From Bacteroidales bacterium (GTDB lineage Bacteria; Bacteroidota; Bacteroidia; Bacteroidales; UBA932): DNA of 51,414 bases. Made by a program: the position numbers and the translations under genes. The DNA lies in NCBI GenBank assembly GCA_024398295.1, contig JAKSJL010000006.1:1-51414 (forward strand), in the 5' to 3' direction. The notes under the pieces were generated by a model. That model made no database searches, had not been told where the DNA came from, and saw only the letters and a program-made list of their open reading frames with translations. Shown here one piece after another: positions 1 to 8,226 of this stretch. The stretch's first letter is position 1, and every line of letters begins with the position of its first letter.

Positions 1-2
1 CT

Positions 3-80
3 GTGCGCCTATCGATAGGTGTTGAGCATATCGAGGATATCATAGATGACCTTGAGCAGGCCTTCGCTCAGATCTCTTGA
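3..80 (+). CDS. C-terminal end of a Cys/Met-metabolism PLP-dependent enzyme (partial)
   Basis: An open frame enters from the left edge and ends at TGA 78-80. The 25 visible residues (VRLSIGVEHIEDIIDDLEQA and five more) match the conserved tail of the cystathionine gamma-synthase / O-acetylhomoserine sulfhydrylase family, where a VRLSVGIE-type strand is followed by a helix of the DDLEQA type. The enzyme body lies outside the window, so the exact member (MetB, MetY or MegL type) cannot be decided. It runs convergently towards the GNAT gene, with only 11 nt between the two stop codons. Confidence 0.7.
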   Translation: MRLSIGVEHIEDIIDDLEQAFAQIS

Positions 81-91
81 TTGTCAGGGGG

Positions 92-694
92 CTATTGTTT
101 CTTTTCCTTCGGTGGGAATGTTGCATCGTATTCGTTGAATGCTTCAGGGTTCTCGAATGCGATGTAATAACCCTTCGGAGTATGATATGTGCCCTCAACT
201 CCTTCCAGGTATCCAGGAGTCAGTTCCTGGGCTAGGAAATATGGAACTTCTGCGTCCTTCGGCTCCGCATGATAATGTATGCCAAGTGAACTGGCGAGGA
301 CAAACCCAGCGTGTTTGTAGAATTCGATATCGCCTTCCATACATAGTACACCTACTCCCATCTCGCGAGCCTTCTCAATCGAATAGTTCAGCAATTTGAG
401 ACCGTATCCCTGGCGCTTCCAGTCGGGATGTATGCTGATAGGTCCGAAAGTCCAGGCCGGCATCGTGCTGCCATCCTCGCGGATTATTACCGCCTTGGAA
501 TACATCACGTGGCCGATGATTTTGCCATCTTCCTCCATCACAAAATCCAACTCTGGAATGAAGTCTGGATTGCTGCGGTATTTGTGAAGTACGAAATGTT
601 CAACGCATCCCGGTGCGTAAACGTTCCAGAATGCCTCGCGGGTCAGTTCTTCAACCTCGCGGTAATCTTCTGGTGTTTCAAGTCTTATGGTCAT
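92..694 (-). CDS. GNAT family N-acetyltransferase
   Basis: This 200-residue protein has the GNAT fold signature. The acetyl-CoA binding motif A is seen as SIHPDWKRQGYGLKLL (around residues 86-101), followed by the helix and the GDIEFYKHAGF strand typical of YhbS-like acetyltransferases. Such enzymes move an acetyl group from acetyl-CoA to an amine; the substrate here is unknown. It is the last gene of a minus-strand set, 25 nt after the BAHD-like acyltransferase, so the two are probably co-transcribed. The start at ATG 694 gives the usual N-terminal strand MTIRLETPEDYREV and needs no correction. Confidence 0.85.
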   Translation of the reverse strand: MTIRLETPEDYREVEELTREAFWNVYAPGCVEHFVLHKYRSNPDFIPELDFVMEEDGKIIGHVMYSKAVIIREDGSTMPAWTFGPISIHPDWKRQGYGLKLLNYSIEKAREMGVGVLCMEGDIEFYKHAGFVLASSLGIHYHAEPKDAEVPYFLAQELTPGYLEGVEGTYHTPKGYYIAFENPEAFNEYDATFPPKEKKQ

Positions 695-719
695 TTTTCT
701 CTTTGGTTATTAGCTAGTA

Positions 720-1886
720 TTACCTTCTCATTATCTTTGAGGCAAATCCTCCGTAGATTATCTGCACCGGACCATCATTCTCAGCCTGCCAGAACTTTAT
801 CATGTCTGGGAGCATCGCCTGCTGAGCCCTTTTAGGCTTTCCGGTACCGAAGTCAAATTCGCAGGCTTTGAACTTAAGCTGGTTGTTGACATAGAACAGT
901 TTCGGGTCGCGGGTGTTCATGTCGCTTGGATCGAACATGAAATACGGCAGGCCATATCGGCTGGAACTAATTGATAACTGCAGGTTTTCGCTTAGCGCCT
1001 CCTTGTCGTTGAGGATAGTGGACGCCGCCTCCTGGATCTCTCCGGCAGTGAAGTCCCTGCCGAACTCTCCAATCGCGGCTGGCTGCGAGAAATTGCCGAA
1101 GAAGCCCTCAGGGACATCACAAGCCCGGCCTCGAAGATCGGCAACCTCCAGTAGCGTGAATCTCTCTTTTGACGGCAGCTTTTCCAAAAGTTTGCTTATA
1201 GCATAGTGGCACAGGACCGTATTCGTTCCGGCTCCAGATTCCGCGCGCATACGCGAAATCTCATCCTGGCTCACCTCTATAACGTAAGTGCCCTTGATAA
1301 ACTTCATGGACACGAGATTGAACAGCATCTTGAAAAGCGACTTGAATTCAAGCTTGCTCCAGCCAAGTTCCTGAACCCGTGCTAGCGTCTGCTCTTTTGT
1401 AAGCACGTCTGCGTCTGGAATGAGACTCTGGTCCACGGTCATAGCCTCCACGGGCAGCCCGGCAGTCATTTGTCCCCAATTCCTGACGATTCTGTAGAAA
1501 GTGGCGCCGTCCATCAAGGCGTGCGCCCCTTGAAGCACAATCGCCACGCCGTCATCAAGCTTTATCCTGAATGCCTCCAGCGCTCGCGATTTGCCGCTCT
1601 TGAACAGATTGATATCGAACTTTGGCACAAGCGTATACATGTCTTCGTCTGTGCTGTGTCCCTTGCGGTCAAGTTCTACCAATTCTATCGGTTCTTCGCT
1701 ATCGTTCCAGACAGCGGATTTCAATTCCTCATCATATCTCCCCAGCAGTTGTGGATAAGGCTGCAGCACAGCATCCAGCGATGCCTGCAGTGCAGAGGCA
1801 TTAGGCAGTTCTTTATAAACCCAAGCACCCTTGATAACCATATCAAGAGAGAATAGGTCAAGGCAAGTAAGTTTCCAGGTTTTCAT
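720..1886 (-). CDS. BAHD-like (PF02458-type) acyltransferase
   Basis: This 388-residue protein carries the three marks of the BAHD/transferase family. The catalytic HxxxDG is seen as HALMDG (H122, D126, G127). A structural DFGxG is seen as DFGTGKP (345-351). A middle segment, DLRGRACDVPEGFFGNF (250-266), resembles the plant motif with RxRxxP and YFGN. BAHD enzymes transfer acyl groups from acyl-CoA to alcohols or amines and are best known from plants and fungi. The related condensation and PapA5/wax-synthase families share HxxxDG but lack DFGWG. There is no signal peptide, so it is probably cytosolic. It is shorter than plant BAHDs (about 430-460). Donor and acceptor are not predictable. It sits between a small membrane protein and a GNAT gene. 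Confidence 0.72.
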   Translation of the reverse strand: MKTWKLTCLDLFSLDMVIKGAWVYKELPNASALQASLDAVLQPYPQLLGRYDEELKSAVWNDSEEPIELVELDRKGHSTDEDMYTLVPKFDINLFKSGKSRALEAFRIKLDDGVAIVLQGAHALMDGATFYRIVRNWGQMTAGLPVEAMTVDQSLIPDADVLTKEQTLARVQELGWSKLEFKSLFKMLFNLVSMKFIKGTYVIEVSQDEISRMRAESGAGTNTVLCHYAISKLLEKLPSKERFTLLEVADLRGRACDVPEGFFGNFSQPAAIGEFGRDFTAGEIQEAASTILNDKEALSENLQLSISSSRYGLPYFMFDPSDMNTRDPKLFYVNNQLKFKACEFDFGTGKPKRAQQAMLPDMIKFWQAENDGPVQIIYGGFASKIMRR

Positions 1887-1943
1887 TTTCTATCTTTTTA
1901 TCGCTTTTAGTTCTTTCTGCCGCATACGGGAATGCCGCATAAG

Positions 1944-2159
1944 TCAATTGTCCTTTGGATTCTTTGCTCCAATGATATAGATGAGGTTGAAGATGCCTAC
2001 GACAAGTACTGTAATAACGACTGTCAATACAGTGTCCCAGCTGAAGCCCTTGCCGAACAGTAATTTCACTAGAGGAAATACAATTATGAAACCAATGGCG
2101 TAGATTGCGTAGCTCTTGGCAATTCTTTTCTGAACTTCATTCATTTTCATATGCGTCAT
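1944..2159 (-). CDS. Small two-helix membrane protein, unknown function
   Basis: This 71-residue protein has two hydrophobic helices, about residues 17-33 (IYAIGFIIVFPLVKLLF) and 42-64 (VLTVVITVLVVGIFNLIYII), joined by a short FGKGFSWD loop. The ends are charged, so it is an inner-membrane protein with both termini on the same side. I do not recognise the family. Two further ATG codons follow the first one within six codons, so the start is uncertain by 3-5 residues. It is the first gene of the set leading to the BAHD-like and GNAT genes, 57 nt before the BAHD start. Confidence 0.6.
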   Translation of the reverse strand: MTHMKMNEVQKRIAKSYAIYAIGFIIVFPLVKLLFGKGFSWDTVLTVVITVLVVGIFNLIYIIGAKNPKDN

Positions 2160-2225
2160 TTTTTGATTCGCAAGTTAGTGTTTTTCTCCAAAATAATCAT
2201 TTAACTCGACGCAATATAGTTTGAT

Positions 2226-2274
2226 AAAAGATGGACTACTTGACCACGAATTGTGGCGCAGTAGTCCATCTTTT
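2226..2274. terminator. Long hairpin behind tRNA-Leu, terminator-like on both strands
   Basis: A perfect 15-bp inverted repeat (2226-2240 with 2260-2274) encloses a 19-nt loop. The loop itself can form a small CCAC/GTGG stem (2244-2247 with 2253-2256). Read on the minus strand it starts 5 nt after the end of tRNA-Leu and is followed by TTTT. On the plus strand it is followed by a run of seven T. It is best read as the tRNA terminator, and it also shields the tRNA from rightward read-through. Confidence 0.75.
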
Positions 2275-2278
2275 TTTG

Positions 2279-2362
2279 TGCCTCGGACGGGACTCGAACC
2301 CGTACAGCCTTTCGGGCCAAGGGATTTTAAGTCCCTCGTGTCTACCATTCCACCACCAAGGC
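2279..2362 (-). tRNA. tRNA-Leu (anticodon TAA)
   Basis: The reverse complement folds as a class II tRNA. The acceptor stem is GCCTTGG (2362-2356) with CCGAGGC (2286-2280), discriminator A at 2279. The anticodon loop contains CTTAAAA, giving anticodon TAA between GGGA and TCCC. A long variable arm (TGGCCCGAAAGGCTG) and a T arm with GGTTCGAGTCCC follow. The length is 84 nt and CCA is not encoded. It has its own promoter and terminator and lies 32 nt behind rodA. Confidence 0.95.
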
Positions 2363-2369
2363 ATCAATG

Positions 2370-2401
2370 CAAAGTTAAGGAGAAAAACCTAAACTTAGAA
2401 A
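2370..2401 (-). promoter_or_regulatory. Probable promoter of tRNA-Leu
   Basis: On the minus strand a perfect TAnnTTTG -7 box (TAACTTTG, 2377-2370) lies 7 nt before the tRNA 5' end. A TTTC, one mismatch from the TTTG -33 box, lies 20 nt further upstream. It overlaps the last codons of rodA. Confidence 0.55.
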
Positions 2402-3927
2402 TATTTCTTTTCCTGCCGGTAGAGGGCGAGGAAGATGAAGATCAAAATCGTGAATGCCCACAGGGAGGATCCTCCATAGGAGAGGAGCGGCAGTGGGATT
2501 CCGATCACAGGCATGAGGCCTATGGTCATACCTACATTAATGAATAGGTGCATGAATATACAGCAGGCGACGCAGTAGCCGTAGATGCGTGTGAATGATT
2601 CTCGGCAGTCCTCGGCGTCATGCAGAATGCGCCAGATCAGCGCCACGTACAGCATGATGATGAGTAGGCATCCCGCGAAGCCCCACTCTTCACCTACGGT
2701 GCAGAAGATGAAGTCGGTGCTCTGCTCAGGCACGAAGCCGTATGCGGTCTGGGTGCCCTGGAGGTATCCCTTGCCGAAGAGGCCGCCGGAGCCTATCGCA
2801 ATCATTGACTGGTTTACATTGTAACCCACTCCTGCCGGGTCCTCCTTGAGGCCAAGCAGCACCTCAATACGCTTGCGCTGGTGATCCTGAAGCACCTTCT
2901 CGAAGAGGATGTTTGTCGAGAAGACCAGCACCACGCCTGCCAGCACGCAGGCCAGGCTGTACCATGTGAATGGGTGCGCCTCCCTGTAGGCCTTGACCGC
3001 GTAGATAGGCACGCCTATGCCGATGACGGCGAGAAGCAGGTAGAGCGGCTTGAAGAGGAGGAGGAAATCCAGGTTTGTGGTGCACAGGATGGCCTCCTTC
3101 ACAGATGGGTCTTCTGTGACCATCGCCAGGGACGCTCCCGGGATGAGGGCATTCAGGATGCTGTTCCAGATGGTCGGGAACAGCGCCATCACCAGCAGGA
3201 AGATGGCATCAGTGACAAGCCACTTGCCGAAGCGGTTCTTCTCCAACGAGTATATCAGAGAGACCAGGGCGATCAGCGTCAGGATGGACGCGTACGGCCC
3301 GGTGGTCAGTGTCATTATGAGCAGCACGATGGCCATGCCAATGATGACGAGGAACCATCCAGACAGGCCTTCGCGGTAGAGGGCGAAGATGAAGCCTACA
3401 TATACCAATGCTGATCCTGTCTCACTCTCGCCCAGGATGGCCAGCATAGGGATGCCGACCACGGCGCAAACTGTGAGGAAGTCCTTGATGCGGGAGAGCT
3501 TGAAGTTCGGCCGGCTCATGACCATGGCCAGCATCAATGATGTCGTTATCTTCGATATCTCCGCCGGCTGGAACTTGACAGGGCCGAATTCAAACCACGA
3601 ATGTGAGCCCTTGACGTCCTTCGAGACAAATATCACGACTACAAGAAGCACAAGCACGGCCAGGTACATAGGGATGGCTGCCGGTTCCCAGAGCCGCGGA
3701 CTGATCACGAACAGGATCATGAAGGCAAGGAAGAAGGATGTACCCATCCAGACAAGCTGCTTGCCGCTTCTTCCGTCGAAGCTGAAGAATGACACGCCAT
3801 CCGCAGAGTGGATGGCTGCGTAGATGTTCACGATACCGAGCACGATGAGCACCAGGTAGATGCCTACCAGTACCCAGTCAATGGACTGCTTGAGACTTCT
3901 CTTATATTTGTTTCCGGTATCGAGCAT
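2395..3927 (-). CDS. rodA: RodA, SEDS peptidoglycan glycosyltransferase
   Basis: RodA polymerises lipid II into glycan strands in the inner membrane together with PBP2 during side-wall growth. The 510-residue polytopic protein shows the SEDS signatures: FQPAEISK (119-126), VPEQSTDF with the family's essential Asp at 405, GEEWGFAG (412-419), and GLMPVIGIPLPLLSYGGSS (470-488). It is longer than the roughly 370 residues of E. coli RodA; about 100 extra residues, including added hydrophobic helices, lie between 210 and 340. It is the last gene of the mre cluster, 2 nt after mrdA. FtsW is excluded by the context and by pairing with PBP2. Confidence 0.93.
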   Translation of the reverse strand: MLDTGNKYKRSLKQSIDWVLVGIYLVLIVLGIVNIYAAIHSADGVSFFSFDGRSGKQLVWMGTSFFLAFMILFVISPRLWEPAAIPMYLAVLVLLVVVIFVSKDVKGSHSWFEFGPVKFQPAEISKITTSLMLAMVMSRPNFKLSRIKDFLTVCAVVGIPMLAILGESETGSALVYVGFIFALYREGLSGWFLVIIGMAIVLLIMTLTTGPYASILTLIALVSLIYSLEKNRFGKWLVTDAIFLLVMALFPTIWNSILNALIPGASLAMVTEDPSVKEAILCTTNLDFLLLFKPLYLLLAVIGIGVPIYAVKAYREAHPFTWYSLACVLAGVVLVFSTNILFEKVLQDHQRKRIEVLLGLKEDPAGVGYNVNQSMIAIGSGGLFGKGYLQGTQTAYGFVPEQSTDFIFCTVGEEWGFAGCLLIIMLYVALIWRILHDAEDCRESFTRIYGYCVACCIFMHLFINVGMTIGLMPVIGIPLPLLSYGGSSLWAFTILIFIFLALYRQEKKYF

Positions 3928-3929
3928 CT

Positions 3930-5777
3930 CTAGTCTTTCTTAACTCGTGACATGAGGTTTCCATCCATCACCCTCTTCTCTACGTCCTTCCTGGCAGGTG
4001 ATGAGATCTCTCCCTTGAGGTATTTCTCTATCATCAGCGATGCGATAGGGCTGGCCCAGGTCGCACCGAATCCCGCATTCTCCACATACGCCGCAACGGC
4101 TATCTTCGGGTCGTCCTTCGGAGCAAAGCAGATGAATACGGAGTTATCGGCTCCGCGCGGGTTCTGCGCCGTTCCTGTCTTTCCGCAGATGTCAAGGCCC
4201 TCGACTCTCGCTGAGAACGCTGTGCCACCCGCTGCGCCGCCACCATTGACCGCCATGTACATACCCTGTACGGCTTTCTGGAAATGTGTGGTGTCCACCA
4301 TGGTGTAATGCCTCTGGTGGTAGATATCGTCTATCTTTACGCCCTCAGAGTCCTTGATGATGTGAGGGACGATGTAGTAGCCTCTGTTCGCCACAGTCGC
4401 GCACATGTTTGCGATCTGCAGCGGGGTCACTCCGATCTCGCCCTGTCCGATGGAGAGGGAGATGATGGTCTGGAACTTCCAGCCCTTGCGGCCGTAGCGC
4501 TTGTTGTAGAAGTTCGAGGTAGGGATGTTTCCTCCCAGCTCGGAAGGGAAGTCGCTACCCAGCTTCTGGCCGAAGCCGAAGCTGAGCACATACTCTCTCC
4601 ACTTGTCGAATGACTCCTGGATGGAGCTGTATTTCTTGTTCTCGAGGATGTTTCTGAACACGTAGCAGAAGTAGCCGTTGCATGAGGTGGCGATGGCGTC
4701 GAGCAGCGCCAGAGGCGATGCGTGGCCGTGGCAGCCCAGCTTGTGGCCGTTTCCGTAAGGGAAGCCGCGGCTGCAAGGATATCTGTCAGACGGTGACAGG
4801 ACGCCCTCCTGCAAGCCAATGAGGCCGTTTACAAGCTTGAATACAGATCCTGGAGGATACGATGCCATGACCGTACGGTTGAACATCGGCTTATATGGGT
4901 CTTTCAAGATGTCTGCATAGTGCTGACCGATGTCGGCGAGCTGGCTCACGTCGATACCAGGGCTGGATACCATGGCGAGGATCTCTCCTGTCTTTGGCTC
5001 TATGGCCACGACGCTGCCCACCTTGTTCTTCATCAGCTGCTGGCCATACTCCTGCAGATGGGCGTCGATGGTGGTGACGATGTCCTTGCCGGGGATGGCT
5101 TCCTTGTCCAGCTCTCCGTTGTTATACGAGGTCTGGATCTGGTTATGCGAGTCGCGAAGGTATACATGGTAGCCCTTCACTCCACGCAGGTCGTTTTCTC
5201 TCGCGGCCTCGATGCCGGTCTTTCCGGCATAGTCACCCGAGCGGTATTCGCCCTCATGCTTTTTCAGGAAGGCCTGGTCCACCTCGGACACATATCCCAG
5301 GAGGTTTCCTCCGGCGTTTATCGGATAGTCACGGATGGTACGCATCTGGCCCTTGAATCCAGGGAACTTGTACTGGATCTCCGCGAACTTCATGTAGTCT
5401 TCCGGCGACACCTGCTTGAGCAGGGTCTGGGCCTGGTAGCCTATACGGCTGCGGTACTTCCTGTAGTACTCCATCTTCGACCTGATGATGTCAGGATCCA
5501 CATTCAGTGCCTTGGCGAGGGCCAGGGTGTCGAAAGGCTTCACCTCTCTCGGACTGACAATGATGTCGTACGCTACCTTGTTTCCTACGATTATCTCCCC
5601 GTTTCGGTCATATATGATGCCTCGGGTAGGGTAGATGACGTCGTAGACCATGGAGTTGTTCGCGGCATCAGTCTTATACTTGTCGTCAAGTATCTGTATC
5701 ACAAACAGTTTGCCCAGGAGAATGGCGGCTGCCACTCCCAGGCCGATGAGGAGCTTATGATGTCTTTCTAATGCCAT
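3930..5777 (-). CDS. mrdA: Penicillin-binding protein 2 (elongasome transpeptidase)
   Basis: PBP2 cross-links new peptidoglycan during rod elongation as the partner of RodA. The 615-residue protein has an N-terminal membrane anchor (about 8-30), the PBP dimerisation region with the RGIIYDRNG motif (52-60), and a transpeptidase domain. The catalytic motifs are complete: SVFK (S311, K314), SCN (365-367) and KTGT (533-536). It overlaps mreD by 10 nt and precedes rodA by 2 nt, consistent with translational coupling. The start at ATG 5777 gives the expected short cytoplasmic tail before the anchor. Confidence 0.95.
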   Translation of the reverse strand: MALERHHKLLIGLGVAAAILLGKLFVIQILDDKYKTDAANNSMVYDVIYPTRGIIYDRNGEIIVGNKVAYDIIVSPREVKPFDTLALAKALNVDPDIIRSKMEYYRKYRSRIGYQAQTLLKQVSPEDYMKFAEIQYKFPGFKGQMRTIRDYPINAGGNLLGYVSEVDQAFLKKHEGEYRSGDYAGKTGIEAARENDLRGVKGYHVYLRDSHNQIQTSYNNGELDKEAIPGKDIVTTIDAHLQEYGQQLMKNKVGSVVAIEPKTGEILAMVSSPGIDVSQLADIGQHYADILKDPYKPMFNRTVMASYPPGSVFKLVNGLIGLQEGVLSPSDRYPCSRGFPYGNGHKLGCHGHASPLALLDAIATSCNGYFCYVFRNILENKKYSSIQESFDKWREYVLSFGFGQKLGSDFPSELGGNIPTSNFYNKRYGRKGWKFQTIISLSIGQGEIGVTPLQIANMCATVANRGYYIVPHIIKDSEGVKIDDIYHQRHYTMVDTTHFQKAVQGMYMAVNGGGAAGGTAFSARVEGLDICGKTGTAQNPRGADNSVFICFAPKDDPKIAVAAYVENAGFGATWASPIASLMIEKYLKGEISSPARKDVEKRVMDGNLMSRVKKD

Positions 5778-6289
5778 CTGCTGTCTCTCTTAGGTGCCAT
5801 GATCACGGCTACGAGAAGAGATACCGCCGTGCTTATTACTAGCGAGAGGCCGAGCCTGGTGGCGTTGAACCAGAATGGTCTGGTGCCGGCCGAGTCAGCC
5901 CAGATGTAGATGATCAGGAACAGGGCGGTCACCATCACGATGGCGGTCGTCATCTTCATGACTCCCTGACGCAGGATGGACGCATCCTCGTCGCGCGCGA
6001 AGAGCTCCTGACCGAAGACGAGGCCTATCACGGACTCGCGGACAAGTGCCACGGGCACGAGGGCTGCTGCGTTCAGGCCAATGACTCCGTCCGAGAACAT
6101 GTCAGCGACGAGTCCTGTGGCGAACGCGATGAAAAGCGAAGTCAGGGTGCTGAACCTGATAGGGATGAGCAGCACCATCACTGGGAGGATGGTGAGCAGG
6201 AGGTAGTGCGAGATGTGGAAATAATTATAAATCAGCATCTGAAGCACTACGAGCAGCACGTATGCCAGGAAAAAGTCTCTCTTTCTCAT
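5768..6289 (-). CDS. mreD: MreD, rod shape-determining membrane protein
   Basis: This 173-residue protein has about five hydrophobic helices and a short basic C-terminal tail (MAPKRDSRWH). MreD links MreC to the elongation complex in the inner membrane. Its sequence is poorly conserved across bacteria, so the assignment rests mainly on size, topology and its fixed place between mreC and mrdA. The start overlaps the end of mreC by 4 nt (ATGA) and its end overlaps mrdA by 10 nt. Confidence 0.88.
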   Translation of the reverse strand: MRKRDFFLAYVLLVVLQMLIYNYFHISHYLLLTILPVMVLLIPIRFSTLTSLFIAFATGLVADMFSDGVIGLNAAALVPVALVRESVIGLVFGQELFARDEDASILRQGVMKMTTAIVMVTALFLIIYIWADSAGTRPFWFNATRLGLSLVISTAVSLLVAVIMAPKRDSRWH

Positions 6290-7125
6290 CCTTCCGCTCC
6301 TTCTTCAAAATTCTCCAGCCATGAAATCTCATCACTTCCTCCATTTGTCACGATGGTGACGAAGCGAAGTGTCTTGAAATCCTGGAACAATGTTACCTGT
6401 ATCTCGTTTACCGCACCATTGATCACCTTCGACTCGCCGGTGACACCGAGTGGGATGTCGGCAGGGAAGAGTGATGAGTAGCCGCTGGACCAGACGGTGT
6501 CGCCTGGTTCAAACTTGTACTGGAGCGGGATCTCCTTCAGCACGGCCTGACCGGTGCTGTGGCCGTCCCATACAAGTGGGCCGACAGCACCTTCCTCTCC
6601 GAGGCGGGCACTGATGCTGATGTTTGTGTTCATGAATGTGAGTCCGTACGAGTGGTGTCTGTCGACTGCGTCAATGATGCCGACGATACCATTTGACGTG
6701 ACGATGCCGGACTGAGGCTGCACTCCATCCTCCGAACCCTTGTTCAGGATGATGTAGTTATGCTGCTTGTTTCGGCTGGCCTTGATGATAGAAGCAGGGA
6801 TGTAGGTGTAGTCTGATGCCTTCAGCACTCCGTTTGTCCTGGCATTCTCGAGGGAGTCGATGTGGGCGTCGCGGAAGACTTTCAGCTCCTCGCTGAGCCT
6901 GGCGTTCTCCTCGGCCAGTATCTCATTCTGCTTCTTCAGTGAGAAATAGTACCTCACTTCCTCGCTGCCGCCCCATAGCTTGGCCATGGTCCAGTGCGAG
7001 GCTCTGCCCAGCCAGAGGCCCTGGAGGGAGCCTGCGCGACTCAGCATAACGAAAGCAGCGGCCTCCATGAGAATGAAGACCACTATGCTTATGATTCTTG
7101 ATGAGGTGCTCCTTTCCTTAGGCAT
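6286..7125 (-). CDS. mreC: MreC, rod shape-determining periplasmic scaffold
   Basis: MreC is a bitopic protein that organises the elongasome and activates PBP2. The 279-residue protein has an N-terminal membrane helix (about 11-27). A coiled-coil region around 60-90 follows, including KKQNEILAEENARLSEELKV. After it comes the beta-rich MreC domain with NKGSEDGVQPQSGIVTSNGIVG. It is directly adjacent to mreB and overlaps mreD by 4 nt. Length and domain order are normal for the family. Confidence 0.95.
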   Translation of the reverse strand: MPKERSTSSRIISIVVFILMEAAAFVMLSRAGSLQGLWLGRASHWTMAKLWGGSEEVRYYFSLKKQNEILAEENARLSEELKVFRDAHIDSLENARTNGVLKASDYTYIPASIIKASRNKQHNYIILNKGSEDGVQPQSGIVTSNGIVGIIDAVDRHHSYGLTFMNTNISISARLGEEGAVGPLVWDGHSTGQAVLKEIPLQYKFEPGDTVWSSGYSSLFPADIPLGVTGESKVINGAVNEIQVTLFQDFKTLRFVTIVTNGGSDEISWLENFEEGAEG

Positions 7126-8151
7126 TTATCTCATCAGGAATTGGTAGTTTTCCGTATTCTTGAGTGCGATGCAGGTGCCTCGTGCCACTGCGTGGAGAGG
7201 GTCCTCTGCCACGTGGAATGGGATGTTCACCTTCTCGGTGAATCTCTTCGCGAGACCTCTGAGGAGCGCGCCACCACCTGAGAGGAAGATACCGTTCTCC
7301 ACGATGTCTGAGTAGAGCTCAGGAGGAGTCTGCTCAAGCACGTGCAGGATGGATGTCTCGATCTTCGCAATGGACTTGTCGAGACAGTGCGCTATCTCCT
7401 GGTATGTGATGGTAGCCTCTACAGGGTGTGCAGTCATGAGGTTCGGACCTCTTACGATGAATGGCTCTGGCTCGTCCTCGTCGAGATCTGGAATCACGGC
7501 ACCTACTGCGAGCTTGATCTTCTCTGCGGTGATCTCACCTACGCGGATGTTATGCTGCTGGCGGAGGTAGTACTGGATGTCGCTTGTGAATACGTCACCC
7601 GCTGTACGGATACTGTCCTGCTGAACAAGGCCTCCGAGTGAGATGACTGCGATCTCGGTGGTACCACCACCTATGTCGACAACCATGTTTCCTCTAGGTG
7701 CCTCGACATCGAGACCGATACCGAGCGCGGCGGCCATAGGCTCGAAGATGAGGTATACGTCCTTTCCTCCTGCGTGCTCCGATGAGTCACGGACCGCACG
7801 GATCTCCACTTCAGTACTACCTGAAGGGATGCCGACCACGATCCTGAGGTTCGGGTTGAACAGGGTCTTGTGCTTGTTGTTCACCTGCTTGATGAAACCA
7901 CGGATCATCATCTCCGCTGCGTTGAAGTCAGCGATCACACCGTCTCTGAGCGGACGGATGGTCTTGATGCCTGGGTTTGTCTTCTCGTGCATGAGCTTCG
8001 CCTTCTGGCCGATGGCGATGCATTTGCCTGTATTATTGTCGATGGCGACGATACTTGGCTCGTCCAGAACTATCTTATCACCCTGGAAGATGATAGTGTT
8101 CGCGGTTCCGAGATCCATCGCCAATTCTTGGGTCAAGAATGAAAATGCCAT
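7126..8151 (-). CDS. mreB: MreB, actin-like rod shape determinant
   Basis: MreB polymerises on the inner face of the membrane and guides side-wall synthesis. The 341-residue protein shows the actin-fold nucleotide motifs: phosphate-1 DLGTANT (13-19), phosphate-2 VVDIGGGTTEIAVISLGG (about 157-174) and the C-terminal LSGGGALLRGLA adenosine motif. It is the first gene of the mreBCD-mrdA-rodA operon; mreC starts at the base after its stop. It is transcribed away from ispD with a 75-nt gap that holds both promoters. Confidence 0.97.
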   Translation of the reverse strand: MAFSFLTQELAMDLGTANTIIFQGDKIVLDEPSIVAIDNNTGKCIAIGQKAKLMHEKTNPGIKTIRPLRDGVIADFNAAEMMIRGFIKQVNNKHKTLFNPNLRIVVGIPSGSTEVEIRAVRDSSEHAGGKDVYLIFEPMAAALGIGLDVEAPRGNMVVDIGGGTTEIAVISLGGLVQQDSIRTAGDVFTSDIQYYLRQQHNIRVGEITAEKIKLAVGAVIPDLDEDEPEPFIVRGPNLMTAHPVEATITYQEIAHCLDKSIAKIETSILHVLEQTPPELYSDIVENGIFLSGGGALLRGLAKRFTEKVNIPFHVAEDPLHAVARGTCIALKNTENYQFLMR

Positions 8152-8181
8152 ATGTTATTTGACGGTTTACGAATTAGTGTG

Positions 8182-8209
8182 TAAAAATAAGCAAAAAAAA
8201 CTAATTTTG
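8182..8209. promoter_or_regulatory. Overlapping divergent promoters, mreB / ispD
   Basis: On the plus strand TAATTTTG (8202-8209) is a perfect TAnnTTTG -7 box, 17 nt before the ispD ATG. On the minus strand TATTTTTA (8189-8182) matches seven of eight positions and lies 30 nt before the mreB ATG. The two boxes are 12 nt apart and point away from each other, so the polymerase footprints must overlap. Neither has a good TTTG -33 box. The mreB assignment is weaker. Confidence 0.5.
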
Positions 8210-8226
8210 CGAAGCAATAACACGAT

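Noticed and set aside
4920-5771. 283-residue plus-strand frame opposite mrdA
   Set aside because: It is antisense to a gene with intact PBP2 motifs, has no recognisable domain and has the composition of a shadow frame.
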